7,797 nt of DNA from positions 1-7,797 of the forward strand of contig SKHV01000355.1 in assembly GCA_007116765.1 (NCBI GenBank), in the 5' to 3' direction. The position numbers and the translations under genes are program-made. Below are positions 1-6,334 of the stretch, one piece after another; within the stretch, counting starts at the first letter, position 1; every line of letters starts with the position of its first letter. The notes below the pieces were generated by a model, which was not told the DNA's origin, ran no database searches, and worked only from the letters and a program-made list of their open reading frames with translations. Origin of the DNA: Prolixibacteraceae bacterium (lineage in GTDB: Bacteria; Bacteroidota; Bacteroidia; Bacteroidales; Prolixibacteraceae).

Positions 1-446
1 AGAAACACAATTTAAGCAGTGTGTTCCTGATAACCCCGCAAACCAGCATCGAACGCATAAAAGCCTACGACGAAGCTTGCACGGGTTTCATTTACATGGT
101 TTCGTCGGCCAGTACTACCGGTGCCAACAAAACGGTCGACAGCGACAAACAACAAGAATATTACAACCGGGTAAAAAGCCTTAACCTGAAAAGCCCTACA
201 CAAATAGGCTTCAACATCAAAGATAAAGCTTCGTTCGATCGGGCATGCTCGAATGCTAACGGTGGCATTATTGGTTCAGCATTCATCAAAAAAATTTCGG
301 AACAAGGTGATTTGAAAACTAAGGTACGGCAGTTTGTGGAAGGAATTCGAATTTCATCACTCCGTGGAAAAATGATGAAACAATCTGATGAAGATATAAA
401 ACATCAAATAAGTGAACTTAGAAAGGAATGGAAACGCGATATTTAG
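1..446 (+). CDS. trpA: Tryptophan synthase alpha subunit, C-terminal part (5' end outside window)
   Basis: TrpA cleaves indole-3-glycerol phosphate to indole and glyceraldehyde-3-phosphate, as the alpha subunit of cytoplasmic tryptophan synthase. The frame is already open at base 3, and the residues before the GTG at 21 (KHNLSS) fit TrpA, so that GTG is internal. Recognisable parts are LITPQTSIERI, the loop GFIYMVSSASTTGA (equivalent to the mobile active-site loop with the conserved Thr-Gly), QIGFNIKDKASF, and the phosphate-binding segment GGIIGSAFIKKI. The family normally ends shortly after a motif like FVEGIR, here encoded to about base 351. This protein instead continues for roughly 31 charged residues (including SDEDIKHQISELRKEW) to TAG at 444-446, which is unusual. 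A second trpA-like ending lies at 492-551. The identity is firm; the origin of the tail is inferred to be an insertion or rearrangement. The rest of a trp operon is probably upstream. Confidence 0.93.
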   Translation, partial: KHNLSSVFLITPQTSIERIKAYDEACTGFIYMVSSASTTGANKTVDSDKQQEYYNRVKSLNLKSPTQIGFNIKDKASFDRACSNANGGIIGSAFIKKISEQGDLKTKVRQFVEGIRISSLRGKMMKQSDEDIKHQISELRKEWKRDI

Positions 447-548
447 TAGACACTTGTGCCATAATATTTGAACCCAAATAGTTTATAGCATATTGCATTT
501 CTCAAATATTCAAAACAGAAGGAACGGGAGTTTGTGGAAAGAATTCGA
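331..548 (+). repeat. Direct repeat pair flanking the trpA tail (331-350 and 529-548)
   Basis: The 20 bases at 331-350, inside trpA and encoding QFVEGIR, recur at 529-548 with one mismatch (G or A at the eleventh base). The two copies start 198 bases apart. The second copy is in a frame reading EFVERIR followed directly by a stop. A near-perfect 20-base repeat at the 3' end of a gene resembles the junctions left when DNA is inserted at, or recombined into, a gene end, or an old tandem duplication. The repeat is seen directly; the mechanism is inference. Confidence 0.75.
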
Positions 549-551
549 TAG
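492..551 (+). pseudogene. Remnant of a trpA 3' end (displaced or duplicated)
   Basis: Read from 492, the frame gives IAFLKYSKQKEREFVERIR and then TAG at 549-551. This parallels the intact gene's AFIKKISEQ...RQFVEGIR, with about five residues missing in the middle. The position, reading frame and stop just after FVERIR match the ordinary end of TrpA proteins. The simplest reading is that this is the ancestral trpA terminus, or a decayed second copy, separated from the gene by the roughly 178 bases at 351-528. The upstream half matches weakly and could be chance. The FVERIR-stop half is supported by the 19/20 DNA match. Confidence 0.45.
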
Positions 552-558
552 TTAATGT

Positions 559-623
559 TGTCATACTGAATACAGTGAAGGATCTGCACGCAATTGGAAA
601 CTTTCGCAAAGTTTAGGATGACA
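559..623. repeat. Imperfect inverted repeat of the GTCATnCTGAA dispersed type
   Basis: TGTCATACTGAA at 559-570 and TTTAGGATGACA at 612-623 are inverted copies matching at 10 of 12 positions, and they enclose a phrase with GTGAAGGATCTG. Elements of this style (GTCATnCTGAA...AGGATCT...AGnATGACA) are common between genes in Bacteroidota genomes and behave like small REP-type repeats. It contains no coding frame. As RNA it could form an imperfect stem-loop between trpA and the convergent toxin gene, and so might help end transcription. That role is inference. Confidence 0.6.
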
Positions 624-675
624 GGCATTTCGCATACTAAAGAAACTAACTACAATATACCCACAGCTCAAAATT

Positions 676-966
676 TCAATACTTCAATTTCTTTGCATCC
701 TGTCGGTTATCCCAAAAAAGAATAAGCTCAATCGTTTGTTTTCCTACCCGGTAGATCAGCGTATTATATGGTATTAAATTACCGATCCTGACATTATTTA
801 ACTTTAATGAGCGCTTAAACATTTTTGGGGGTTTCGAAATTAGAACAAGTATTCTATCCACTTCATCCATGAATTTATCAGCAGAAGTTTGCCCCCATTC
901 CGATAAAAGGAACGTAAAAATTTGGTCGTAGGTTTTGACCGATTTAAACGACCATGATACTTTCAC
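676..966 (-). CDS. RelE/ParE-superfamily toxin of a type II toxin-antitoxin module
   Basis: A 96-residue protein, full length for the family. It opens with a beta strand (VSWSF), then a long helical part (about residues 9-45, with FLLSEWGQTSADKFMDEVDR), a KPPKMFKRS turn, and C-terminal strands including NTLIYRV (about 68-74) and LILFWDNRQDAKKL (about 81-94). The ending FWDNRQDxKKL is typical of the ParE-like toxins common in Bacteroidota. Family members act on DNA gyrase (ParE) or on ribosome-bound mRNA (RelE); the sequence alone does not decide which. It starts at GTG (964-966), overlapping the antitoxin stop in GTGA, so it is probably translated by coupling and held below antitoxin levels. 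No ATG at an equivalent place is in frame. The gene looks intact. Confidence 0.85.
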   Translation of the reverse strand: MKVSWSFKSVKTYDQIFTFLLSEWGQTSADKFMDEVDRILVLISKPPKMFKRSLKLNNVRIGNLIPYNTLIYRVGKQTIELILFWDNRQDAKKLKY

Positions 967-1208
967 TTTCTCCCGTATTTATTACGAAACATTTTCATTA
1001 CCTCTTCATGGCTCACAACCCGGCCAGCATCGGCATCGGCAATTCCCTCTTCAATAGCAGCCCGCATTTCGTCACTAATTTCATCGGCCCAATCGTTCTC
1101 TAGTTGTGAATGCGCTTCAATTATTGAACGAATTTTGTACAAAGCAGCTTCGTCGTTCACCTGATCGATTAATTTATGTAATTCAGCTTTTAGCTTTGAA
1201 TAATCCAT
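963..1208 (-). CDS. Antitoxin of the ParE/RelE-type module
   Basis: An 81-residue acidic protein starting at ATG (1206-1208), directly upstream of the toxin and overlapping it by 4 bases. The N-terminal half is helical (KLKAELHKLIDQVNDEAALYK and on to about residue 35). The middle is strongly acidic (DWADEISDEMRAAIEEGIAD, about 39-58). The end, GRVVSHEEVMKMFRNKYGRK, matches the pattern of small Bacteroidota antitoxins paired with ParE-like toxins. The acidic C-terminal half presumably wraps the basic toxin; no obvious ribbon-helix-helix or helix-turn-helix DNA-binding domain is visible, so autoregulation cannot be claimed. Function is inferred from size, charge and the toxin neighbour. The module faces trpA convergently. 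Confidence 0.78.
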   Translation of the reverse strand: MDYSKLKAELHKLIDQVNDEAALYKIRSIIEAHSQLENDWADEISDEMRAAIEEGIADADAGRVVSHEEVMKMFRNKYGRK

Positions 1209-1221
1209 AGTGAAAAGTTTT

Positions 1222-1560
1222 ATGCAAATTTACAGAAAACAGCACTGTAAATCGAACTTAATCAAAAATTTCGCCGCTAGTTATGTCACAAAACTTTTAC
1301 TTTTAGGTCATATCAATAAAACCTTTTATTTGAACCACTTCGAAACCATATACACCGAAAATTATCGACTAATATTCAATGTTGTACAAAAGATTATTGG
1401 CAACACCGACGAGGCTTCCGATATAGTAAAAGAAACGTTCATCGCGCTTTATCAATTGCTTCAAAAAAACATACAGGTCGATTACCCTCGAAGCTGGCTC
1501 TACAAAGTGGCAGTAAACCGAAGCATTGATTACCCGAAAAAGCAAAATCAATCCTGCTAA
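1222..1560 (+). pseudogene. Truncated ECF (sigma-70 family) RNA polymerase sigma factor, region 2 only
   Basis: From about 1321 the frame encodes a clear ECF sigma region 2: FETIYTENYRLIFNVV (2.1), GNTDEASDIVKETFIALYQ (2.2, with the usual DIVQETF glutamine changed to lysine) and YPRSWLYKVAVNRSID (2.3-2.4, promoter -10 recognition). It stops at 1560 after KKQNQSC, so the linker and region 4, which reads the -35 element, are missing; ECF proteins are usually about 160-200 residues. The natural start appears lost. Homology begins near INKTFYLNHF, whose first codon at 1312-1314 is ATC, one base from ATG. The open frame extends back to ATG 1222 and GTG 1210, but that part looks like former intergenic DNA and overlaps the antitoxin promoter area. 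It is most likely non-functional; a short region-2-only protein cannot be excluded. Confidence 0.7.
1225..1232 (-). promoter_or_regulatory. Candidate -7 box for the toxin-antitoxin module
   Basis: On the - strand these bases read TAAATTTG, a full match to the Bacteroidota sigma consensus TAnnTTTG. About 20 bases upstream the - strand has TTCG (1253-1256), one mismatch from the TTTG -33 element. Transcription would start a few bases before the antitoxin ATG at 1208, giving a very short leader. The -7 match is seen; use as a promoter is inferred. Confidence 0.4.
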
Positions 1561-1961
1561 AATGGTTTTTCGCGATGGTATGATTTACAGTTTGCAAACA
1601 TTAAAGCAAGCCGAAGGCGTACCACTGAGATTAGTTAGATTCAAACTTGAATAACAACTTTAACTGCAATTTTTCAAAATAGCAACATGGAACACAAGTT
1701 GTGATTTCCGGCCATACAGCGATCTCGCATTTGTCAACAGGGAGACTGAAAGGCTCATTGGTTTCAGCACAATTCTTCCAGAATTAATCATATAATTTAA
1801 CATAGCAACCACAGTAAAATAATTAATTATTCCTCCTCGTTACATTAAATTTTATTCCTTATTAATGCATTAAACCTGAAAATACATGTAAACCCAACAA
1901 ATAAGCGTATCTTGCGCCCCACAAATATGAGACTTAGTTAATGTCTCGCTTATAATAATAT
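1561..1961. other. Non-coding or decayed stretch between the sigma remnant and rhlE
   Basis: No convincing gene is present. Two short frames look mildly protein-like. One is 1562-1654 (30 codons, ATG start, with FRDGMIYSLQTLKQAEG). The other is an open stretch ending at the TAA at 1793-1795 that includes CDFRPYSDLAFVNRETERL; neither resembles sigma region 4 or another family I recognise. Small symmetric sequences occur here: AATTCT/AGAATT around TCC at 1771-1785, a perfect 14-base AT palindrome at 1818-1831, and GAGAC/GTCTC with a 9-base loop at 1929-1947, just before rhlE. The last could be a small hairpin in the helicase leader. Confidence 0.5.
1908..1915 (+). promoter_or_regulatory. Candidate -7 region for rhlE
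   Basis: TATCTTGC followed by GCCCC resembles the common Bacteroidota form TATCTTTGC with one T missing. No clear TTTG element lies 19-21 bases upstream. It would leave a leader of roughly 40 bases containing the GAGAC/GTCTC hairpin. The call is weak and rests on resemblance only. Confidence 0.25.
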
Positions 1962-3209
1962 ATGACATTTAACGATTTAGATTTAATTGAGCCTATCAAA
2001 AAGGCTATTAAAAACGAAGGATACACCATCCCTACCCCAATTCAAGAACAAGCCATTCCAATAGTACTTAATAAGCACGACCTAATGGGTTGCGCACAAA
2101 CCGGCACCGGAAAAACGGCTGCTTTTTCAATTCCTGTAATACAACTTTTGCACGAAAGCGCTACACAGGAAAAAGGTAAAAGAAACATTAGAGCACTGAT
2201 AGTTACTCCCACCCGCGAACTGGCCATACAAATTGACAACAGCATTGCAGCTTACGGAAAATATGCGGGTTTACGCCACACTGTTGTTTTTGGCGGTGTT
2301 TCGCAACATGCGCAAACACTAGAATTGCGAAGAGGTGTTGATATTTTAACCGCAACCCCCGGACGCTTGCTCGACCTTATCAATCAAGGCTTTATAAAAC
2401 TCAACTCGATTGAATATTTTGTGCTCGACGAAGCCGACCGCATGCTCGACATGGGCTTCTTGAACGACGTGAAGAAAATCATCAAATTGCTGCCCGAAAA
2501 GCGCCAGTCGCTGTTTTTCTCGGCAACCATGCCTTTATCGATTGTAGGTTTGGCAAACACAATACTGAACAACCCCCGGAAAATTTCGATAACTCCCGAA
2601 ACAACCACTGCCGAAACGGTTCAACAATCGCTTTACCATGTGAGCAAAGACAACAAACGCAACCTGCTGTTGCAGTTACTTGACGACGAAAACATTAACA
2701 CAGCCCTTGTTTTTACACGCACTAAATACGGTGCCGATAAACTATCGAAGTTATTGAACAAGAAAGGGATAAAAACCGAGGCACTGCATTCAAACAAATC
2801 GCAACAGGCCCGGCAAAAAGCCTTGAGCAATTTCAAAAGCCAATATACCAAAGTGCTTGTGGCTACCGATATTGCTGCCCGCGGAATCGATGTTGACGAC
2901 CTATCGTGTGTGATCAACTTCGAGATACCGAACATTGCCGAAACCTACGTTCACCGTATAGGACGTACCGGTCGTGCCGGAGCACTTGGCCAGGCAATAT
3001 CGCTTTGCGATACCGATGAGCTTCCGTATATCAAGGATATCCAAAAACTGATTTCGATGCGCATAGATGTAGTGAAAGAGCATCCCTTTCATTTGGAAAG
3101 CAGCTCAAGCGATTTCAAACTGGAAACGAACAAACCCAGAACTTCAAATCAACGAAAGAAGAAAAGCCCATACAGGGGCAAACGGCAATTCCAAACATCG
3201 AAACGGTAA
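1962..3209 (+). CDS. rhlE: DEAD-box ATP-dependent RNA helicase, RhlE type
   Basis: A 415-residue cytoplasmic RNA helicase that unwinds short RNA duplexes using ATP, typically in ribosome assembly, RNA decay or cold adaptation. All family motifs are present in order: Q motif with F3 and GYTIPTPIQ (20-28), Walker A AQTGTGKT (45-52), Ia PTRELA (83-88), GG (111-112), Ib TPGR (132-135), DEAD (156-159), SAT (187-189), IV ALVFTRT (248-254), V VATDIAARGID (300-310) and VI HRIGRTGR (331-338). The tail after about 380 is short, Lys/Arg/Ser-rich and probably disordered, as in RhlE proteins; there is no DeaD/DbpA-type RNA-binding domain. The ATG at 1962 begins the protein directly at the conserved MTFNDLDL, which fixes the start. 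It appears to be a single-gene unit, 133 bases before the kinase. Assignment to RhlE rather than another DEAD-box subfamily rests on motif style and tail. Confidence 0.93.
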   Translation: MTFNDLDLIEPIKKAIKNEGYTIPTPIQEQAIPIVLNKHDLMGCAQTGTGKTAAFSIPVIQLLHESATQEKGKRNIRALIVTPTRELAIQIDNSIAAYGKYAGLRHTVVFGGVSQHAQTLELRRGVDILTATPGRLLDLINQGFIKLNSIEYFVLDEADRMLDMGFLNDVKKIIKLLPEKRQSLFFSATMPLSIVGLANTILNNPRKISITPETTTAETVQQSLYHVSKDNKRNLLLQLLDDENINTALVFTRTKYGADKLSKLLNKKGIKTEALHSNKSQQARQKALSNFKSQYTKVLVATDIAARGIDVDDLSCVINFEIPNIAETYVHRIGRTGRAGALGQAISLCDTDELPYIKDIQKLISMRIDVVKEHPFHLESSSSDFKLETNKPRTSNQRKKKSPYRGKRQFQTSKR

Positions 3210-3231
3210 TTTTTTTTTAATTAAAATGCAT

Positions 3232-3266
3232 AATCCGTCATTCAACACCCAAAATCCGTAATTCAT
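3232..3266 (+). promoter_or_regulatory. Direct repeat upstream of the kinase operon; candidate LytTR-regulator operator
   Basis: AATCCGTCATTCAA (3232-3245) and AATCCGTAATTCAT (3253-3266) match at 12 of 14 positions and are offset by exactly 21 bases, two helical turns. LytTR-domain regulators such as AgrA and ComE bind pairs of roughly 9-base direct repeats about 21 bases apart, usually just upstream of the promoter. Here TCCGT fits the first five positions of the published consensus, and the rest fits only partly. The site lies 77 bases before the kinase ATG and about 34 bases before the candidate -7 box. The downstream operon encodes a LytTR regulator, so autoregulation is a reasonable inference. 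The alternative is a copy of a common AATCCGTAATTC-style intergenic repeat with no regulatory role. Confidence 0.45.
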
Positions 3267-3299
3267 AATATTTTTATGTCAGCTCATAAATGCTTTTTC

Positions 3300-3307
3300 T
3301 ATATTTA
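3300..3307 (+). promoter_or_regulatory. Candidate -7 box of the kinase-regulator operon
   Basis: TATATTTA differs from the Bacteroidota TAnnTTTG element at one position and sits 35 bases before the kinase start codon. There is no good TTTG -33 element about 20 bases upstream, which would suit a promoter needing an activator at the adjacent direct repeat. The evidence is weak. Confidence 0.28.
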
Positions 3308-3342
3308 CATTCATTCTGAAAGCAAATATATAGAACAAGATT

Positions 3343-5562
3343 ATGAAATTGTACACAATTTATGCCGATTCGAATAAGCTAAAAGAAGAACAGCTTAAAG
3401 GTGCCAGGCTTTCGGTTTATTTCAGGTGGTTTTTTATTTTGCTGATTACCTCGCTTTTGTCGATACAGGCTTTGCTGGGACACCAAGCCGAATCGTCAAA
3501 ATCGATTGTATTCATTGCTATTTACATTGTATCGAACATTGGCCTGTGGTACGCCGTGAAGCGCAAGTACAATCCCCGTTTTCTTGGGTTTTTCAGCGCA
3601 GTTATCGATGTAGGCATTGTATGCATGCATTTGTATGTACAAACTGTAAATTTCGATTACACCTCATCAACCGCAGCTGCCACCACTTTTCTGATACCTA
3701 TTTTGTTTTTGCTATACACTTTCAGGCTCGACAAAGGTTTAATGTATTTCCTTATATTCATTTCGGTTTTTGGTTTTAACCTGGTTTACCTGACAAATTA
3801 TTTTGAAACCCCCGAATTATACAACCTTCATTTGTCGCTGTCGCCCACTTCGCATTTTTTCAAATCGGCCTACATTTTTTTTATTGGCCTTTTGTGCGTG
3901 TATTTTCAATATTCCATATCGCGCTTTATTAATACGCAAATATCGGAAGCCACTGAAAAAGCAAAGCTCGATGCCCGTATCAGGATAGAACAGGAGAAAA
4001 ACATGCTTACCCAGCAACACCTTTCTCAGGAAAAAATCCTTATCCGGAACCTTGAAAAAGAAGTACGGGAAAAAGAACAAATAGCAAGTAAACTGAACGA
4101 AAGCCAGGAAACCTTACAAAGTATTATGTCGAACCTGGTGGGTGCAGCTTCGCGTTGTAAATTCGATAAAAACCTTACGGTTAAATATTACAGCGATAAA
4201 ATAGAAGAAATTACCGGCTACCCTGCTTCCGATTTTACCGACAACCGCGTGCGCAGTTTTGCAAGCATTATTCATCCCGACGACATATTTAGATGCAATA
4301 AAAAAATTGAAGAAGCAGTCACAACAAATAAGCCTTACGAATTTGAATACCGGATATTTCACAAAAACGGAAAGGTTGTATGGCTGAAAGAAAACGGGAA
4401 GGTCATTTTCGATAAAAACGGTGAAATTGAATGGCTTGACGGGATAAGCATTGACATTACCGAGCAGAAAGAAGCTGAGGCAGCTTATCAGGAAGTGGAA
4501 ACACGCTTTAAAGAATTAACCGACCTGCTGCCCCAGCCGGTTTACGAACTCGACAACGAGGGAAATATTGTTTTTTGCAACAAGGCTACTACCGATTTGT
4601 TTGGTGAATTAAAAACCAACGACAGCGGTAAAAAATCAGCTCTACAGGTTTTTGTCCCTGAAGACATTGAACGTGTTATAGAAAACCTGACACTTAGGTT
4701 AAACGGGACTAAATTAATTCAGCAAAATCAATACCGGGCATATAACAGAAACGGTGAAATTGTTGACGTGGTAATATACGGCGCACCAATTTACCGCAAC
4801 AATGAAATTGTGGGCACACGTGGCATTATTATCGATGTAACCCATATGAAAAGTGTTGAAAAGGAACTGAAGAAAGCAAAAACTGAATTGGAACTACTGA
4901 ACAAGCACCTGGAGCAAACCGTTGAAGAACGGACCCGAGAGCTGACCGAAGTAAATACCCAGCTTTTGAAATTGCAGAAAGAAAACCTGCAATCGCAGTT
5001 CGAAGTACTGAAACAACAGGTAAACCCCCACTTCCTTTTCAACAGCTTAAATGTACTCACATCGCTTATAAAAGTTGACCCCGACCTTGCCGAGACATTT
5101 ACAGAAAGGCTTTCGAAAGTATACCGATACGTGCTCGAGAACAAAGACAAAGATTTGGTCACGCTCAGTACCGAGATGGATTTTCTTAGGGCATACGTGT
5201 TCTTAATCGACATAAGATTTAAAGGGAAAGTTTTTGTGAATATCAAGTTCAACGAAAACGAAATTGAGGGCTTTGTGGTTCCATTGGCGCTTCAGCTGCT
5301 TATTGAAAACGCTATTAAACACAACACTTTTTCAAAAAAGAACCCGCTGAACATCAATATGTTTGTCGACAACAACAACTTCCTGAACATTGTTAACAAC
5401 CTGCAAAACAGGGAAACACACATGGTTTCAACCGGCGTGGGGCTTGTAAATATCAGTAAGCGCTACAGCCTCCTGTCCGAATCAGAACCCGTTTTCGAAC
5501 TTACGAAAGATGAATTTATAGCGAAAATACCCCTTATCAAAAAAGAGAATAAAACAAATTAG
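3343..5562 (+). CDS. Membrane sensor histidine kinase, LytS/YehU (His_kinase) type, with two PAS domains
   Basis: A 739-residue inner-membrane kinase, expected to autophosphorylate on histidine and pass phosphate to the LytTR regulator encoded next. In order: a short cytoplasmic N-terminus; about six hydrophobic segments (near 27-45, 54-71, 81-99, 113-127, 132-151 and 173-190); a charged coiled coil (about 196-258); PAS 1 with PAC-like end (about 258-375, with IEEITGYPASDF and IIHPDDIFRCN); PAS 2 (about 386-502, with LLPQPVYELDNEGNIVFCN); a second coiled coil (503-555); the phosphoacceptor segment QQVNPHFLFNSLN with His563; and a GHKL ATPase domain with LLIENAIKHN (652-661) and TGVGLVNISKRY (697-708). 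The ATG at 3343 gives a complete N-terminus. The membrane part is not one I can name; it loosely resembles the multi-helix modules in front of some adenylate cyclases. The stimulus is unknown. The regulator starts 10 bases after the stop. Confidence 0.92.
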   Translation: MKLYTIYADSNKLKEEQLKGARLSVYFRWFFILLITSLLSIQALLGHQAESSKSIVFIAIYIVSNIGLWYAVKRKYNPRFLGFFSAVIDVGIVCMHLYVQTVNFDYTSSTAAATTFLIPILFLLYTFRLDKGLMYFLIFISVFGFNLVYLTNYFETPELYNLHLSLSPTSHFFKSAYIFFIGLLCVYFQYSISRFINTQISEATEKAKLDARIRIEQEKNMLTQQHLSQEKILIRNLEKEVREKEQIASKLNESQETLQSIMSNLVGAASRCKFDKNLTVKYYSDKIEEITGYPASDFTDNRVRSFASIIHPDDIFRCNKKIEEAVTTNKPYEFEYRIFHKNGKVVWLKENGKVIFDKNGEIEWLDGISIDITEQKEAEAAYQEVETRFKELTDLLPQPVYELDNEGNIVFCNKATTDLFGELKTNDSGKKSALQVFVPEDIERVIENLTLRLNGTKLIQQNQYRAYNRNGEIVDVVIYGAPIYRNNEIVGTRGIIIDVTHMKSVEKELKKAKTELELLNKHLEQTVEERTRELTEVNTQLLKLQKENLQSQFEVLKQQVNPHFLFNSLNVLTSLIKVDPDLAETFTERLSKVYRYVLENKDKDLVTLSTEMDFLRAYVFLIDIRFKGKVFVNIKFNENEIEGFVVPLALQLLIENAIKHNTFSKKNPLNINMFVDNNNFLNIVNNLQNRETHMVSTGVGLVNISKRYSLLSESEPVFELTKDEFIAKIPLIKKENKTN

Positions 5563-5572
5563 AAAATATATC

Positions 5573-6334
5573 ATGAACGTAGTAATAATTGAAGACGAAG
5601 CATTAGCATCGGAGCGACTAAAGAAAATGATACTGACGTGCGATAACACTATAAACATTATGGCACAGCTCGAATCGGTAGAAGAATCGGTAGAGTGGTT
5701 CAGCAGCAATGCCCACCCCGACCTTATCTTCCTTGACATTCACCTCGAAGACGACCTGAGTTTTGCAATTTTTGAAAAAGTGGAAGTTTCGAGTGCCATA
5801 ATTTTCACCACAGCCTTCGACGAGTATGCTATAAAAGCATTTAAACTGAAAAGTATCGACTACCTGCTAAAACCAATTGTGCAGGAAGAATTGGATGCCG
5901 CACTTAAGAAATACCGCGAGATGTCGGGTGAAAAAACAAGCACCGATTTGCACATGCTGTACAATATGATTGTGAAACGCAACAATTACCGTGAGCGATT
6001 TTCGGTTAACGTGGGGCAAAAACTAAAAACATTTGCTACCGATGAAGTTGCTTACTTCATGAGCGACAGTGGCTATACCAATGCATGTTTAAGCGACGGT
6101 CGCAGCTACTGCATTGACCAAAGCCTCGATGCGCTTTCAAAAGAAATCAACCCCAAAAAGTATTTCCGAATCAACCGCAAAGTACTCATTTCGATTGATG
6201 CCATTAAGGAAGTTCACGTGTTTGCAAAAAGCCGTTTAAAGCTCGACATAAGACCAAAACCCGAAGAAGATGTATTTGTGAGCATCGACAAAGTTACACA
6301 ATTCAAAAAATGGTTGGAAGGAAGTTATGAATAG
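5573..6334 (+). CDS. LytTR-family DNA-binding response regulator
   Basis: A 253-residue cytoplasmic transcription regulator, partner of the preceding kinase. The receiver domain (about 1-120) has the acidic pocket in IIEDEA (E7, D8), phosphoacceptor Asp55 in LIFLDIHL, the Thr of FTTAF (79-80) and Lys100 in YLLKP. The C-terminal LytTR domain (about 140-250) is recognised by FSVNVGQKLKTFATDEVAYF, the aromatic/glycine part SDSGYTNACLSDGRSY, and FRINRKVLISIDAIKEV. All key receiver residues are present, so phosphorylation control is expected. LytTR domains bind DNA as beta-strand folds on paired direct repeats, and a suitable pair lies at 3232-3266. The gene is 10 bases from the kinase, and its last codons overlap the start of the next gene by 8 bases, which supports one mRNA with coupled translation. 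Confidence 0.93.
   Translation: MNVVIIEDEALASERLKKMILTCDNTINIMAQLESVEESVEWFSSNAHPDLIFLDIHLEDDLSFAIFEKVEVSSAIIFTTAFDEYAIKAFKLKSIDYLLKPIVQEELDAALKKYREMSGEKTSTDLHMLYNMIVKRNNYRERFSVNVGQKLKTFATDEVAYFMSDSGYTNACLSDGRSYCIDQSLDALSKEINPKKYFRINRKVLISIDAIKEVHVFAKSRLKLDIRPKPEEDVFVSIDKVTQFKKWLEGSYE

Noticed and set aside
443..628. A 61-codon - strand open frame between trpA and the toxin gene
   Set aside because: It runs through the trpA-end remnant and the inverted repeat and has no recognisable protein features.
1818..1831. A perfect 14-base AT-only palindrome as an operator or origin element
   Set aside because: Such A/T palindromes are expected by chance in AT-rich spacer DNA, and nothing nearby supports a function.
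3210..3226. Nine T residues and a TTTTAATTAAAA palindrome right after rhlE, as a terminator
   Set aside because: There is a T-run but no GC-bearing stem before it. The palindrome is pure A/T with no loop, so an intrinsic terminator is not supported.
3426..3988. Two + strand open frames inside the kinase's membrane region
   Set aside because: They are out of frame with the kinase, with Cys/His/Phe-rich translations and no family resemblance; they are shadows of the hydrophobic coding sequence.
4791..5252. A 153-codon open frame on the - strand inside the kinase gene
   Set aside because: It lies wholly opposite the conserved PAS2/His_kinase coding frame. Its Ser/Phe/Cys-rich composition is what the complement of Lys/Glu-rich coding DNA produces.
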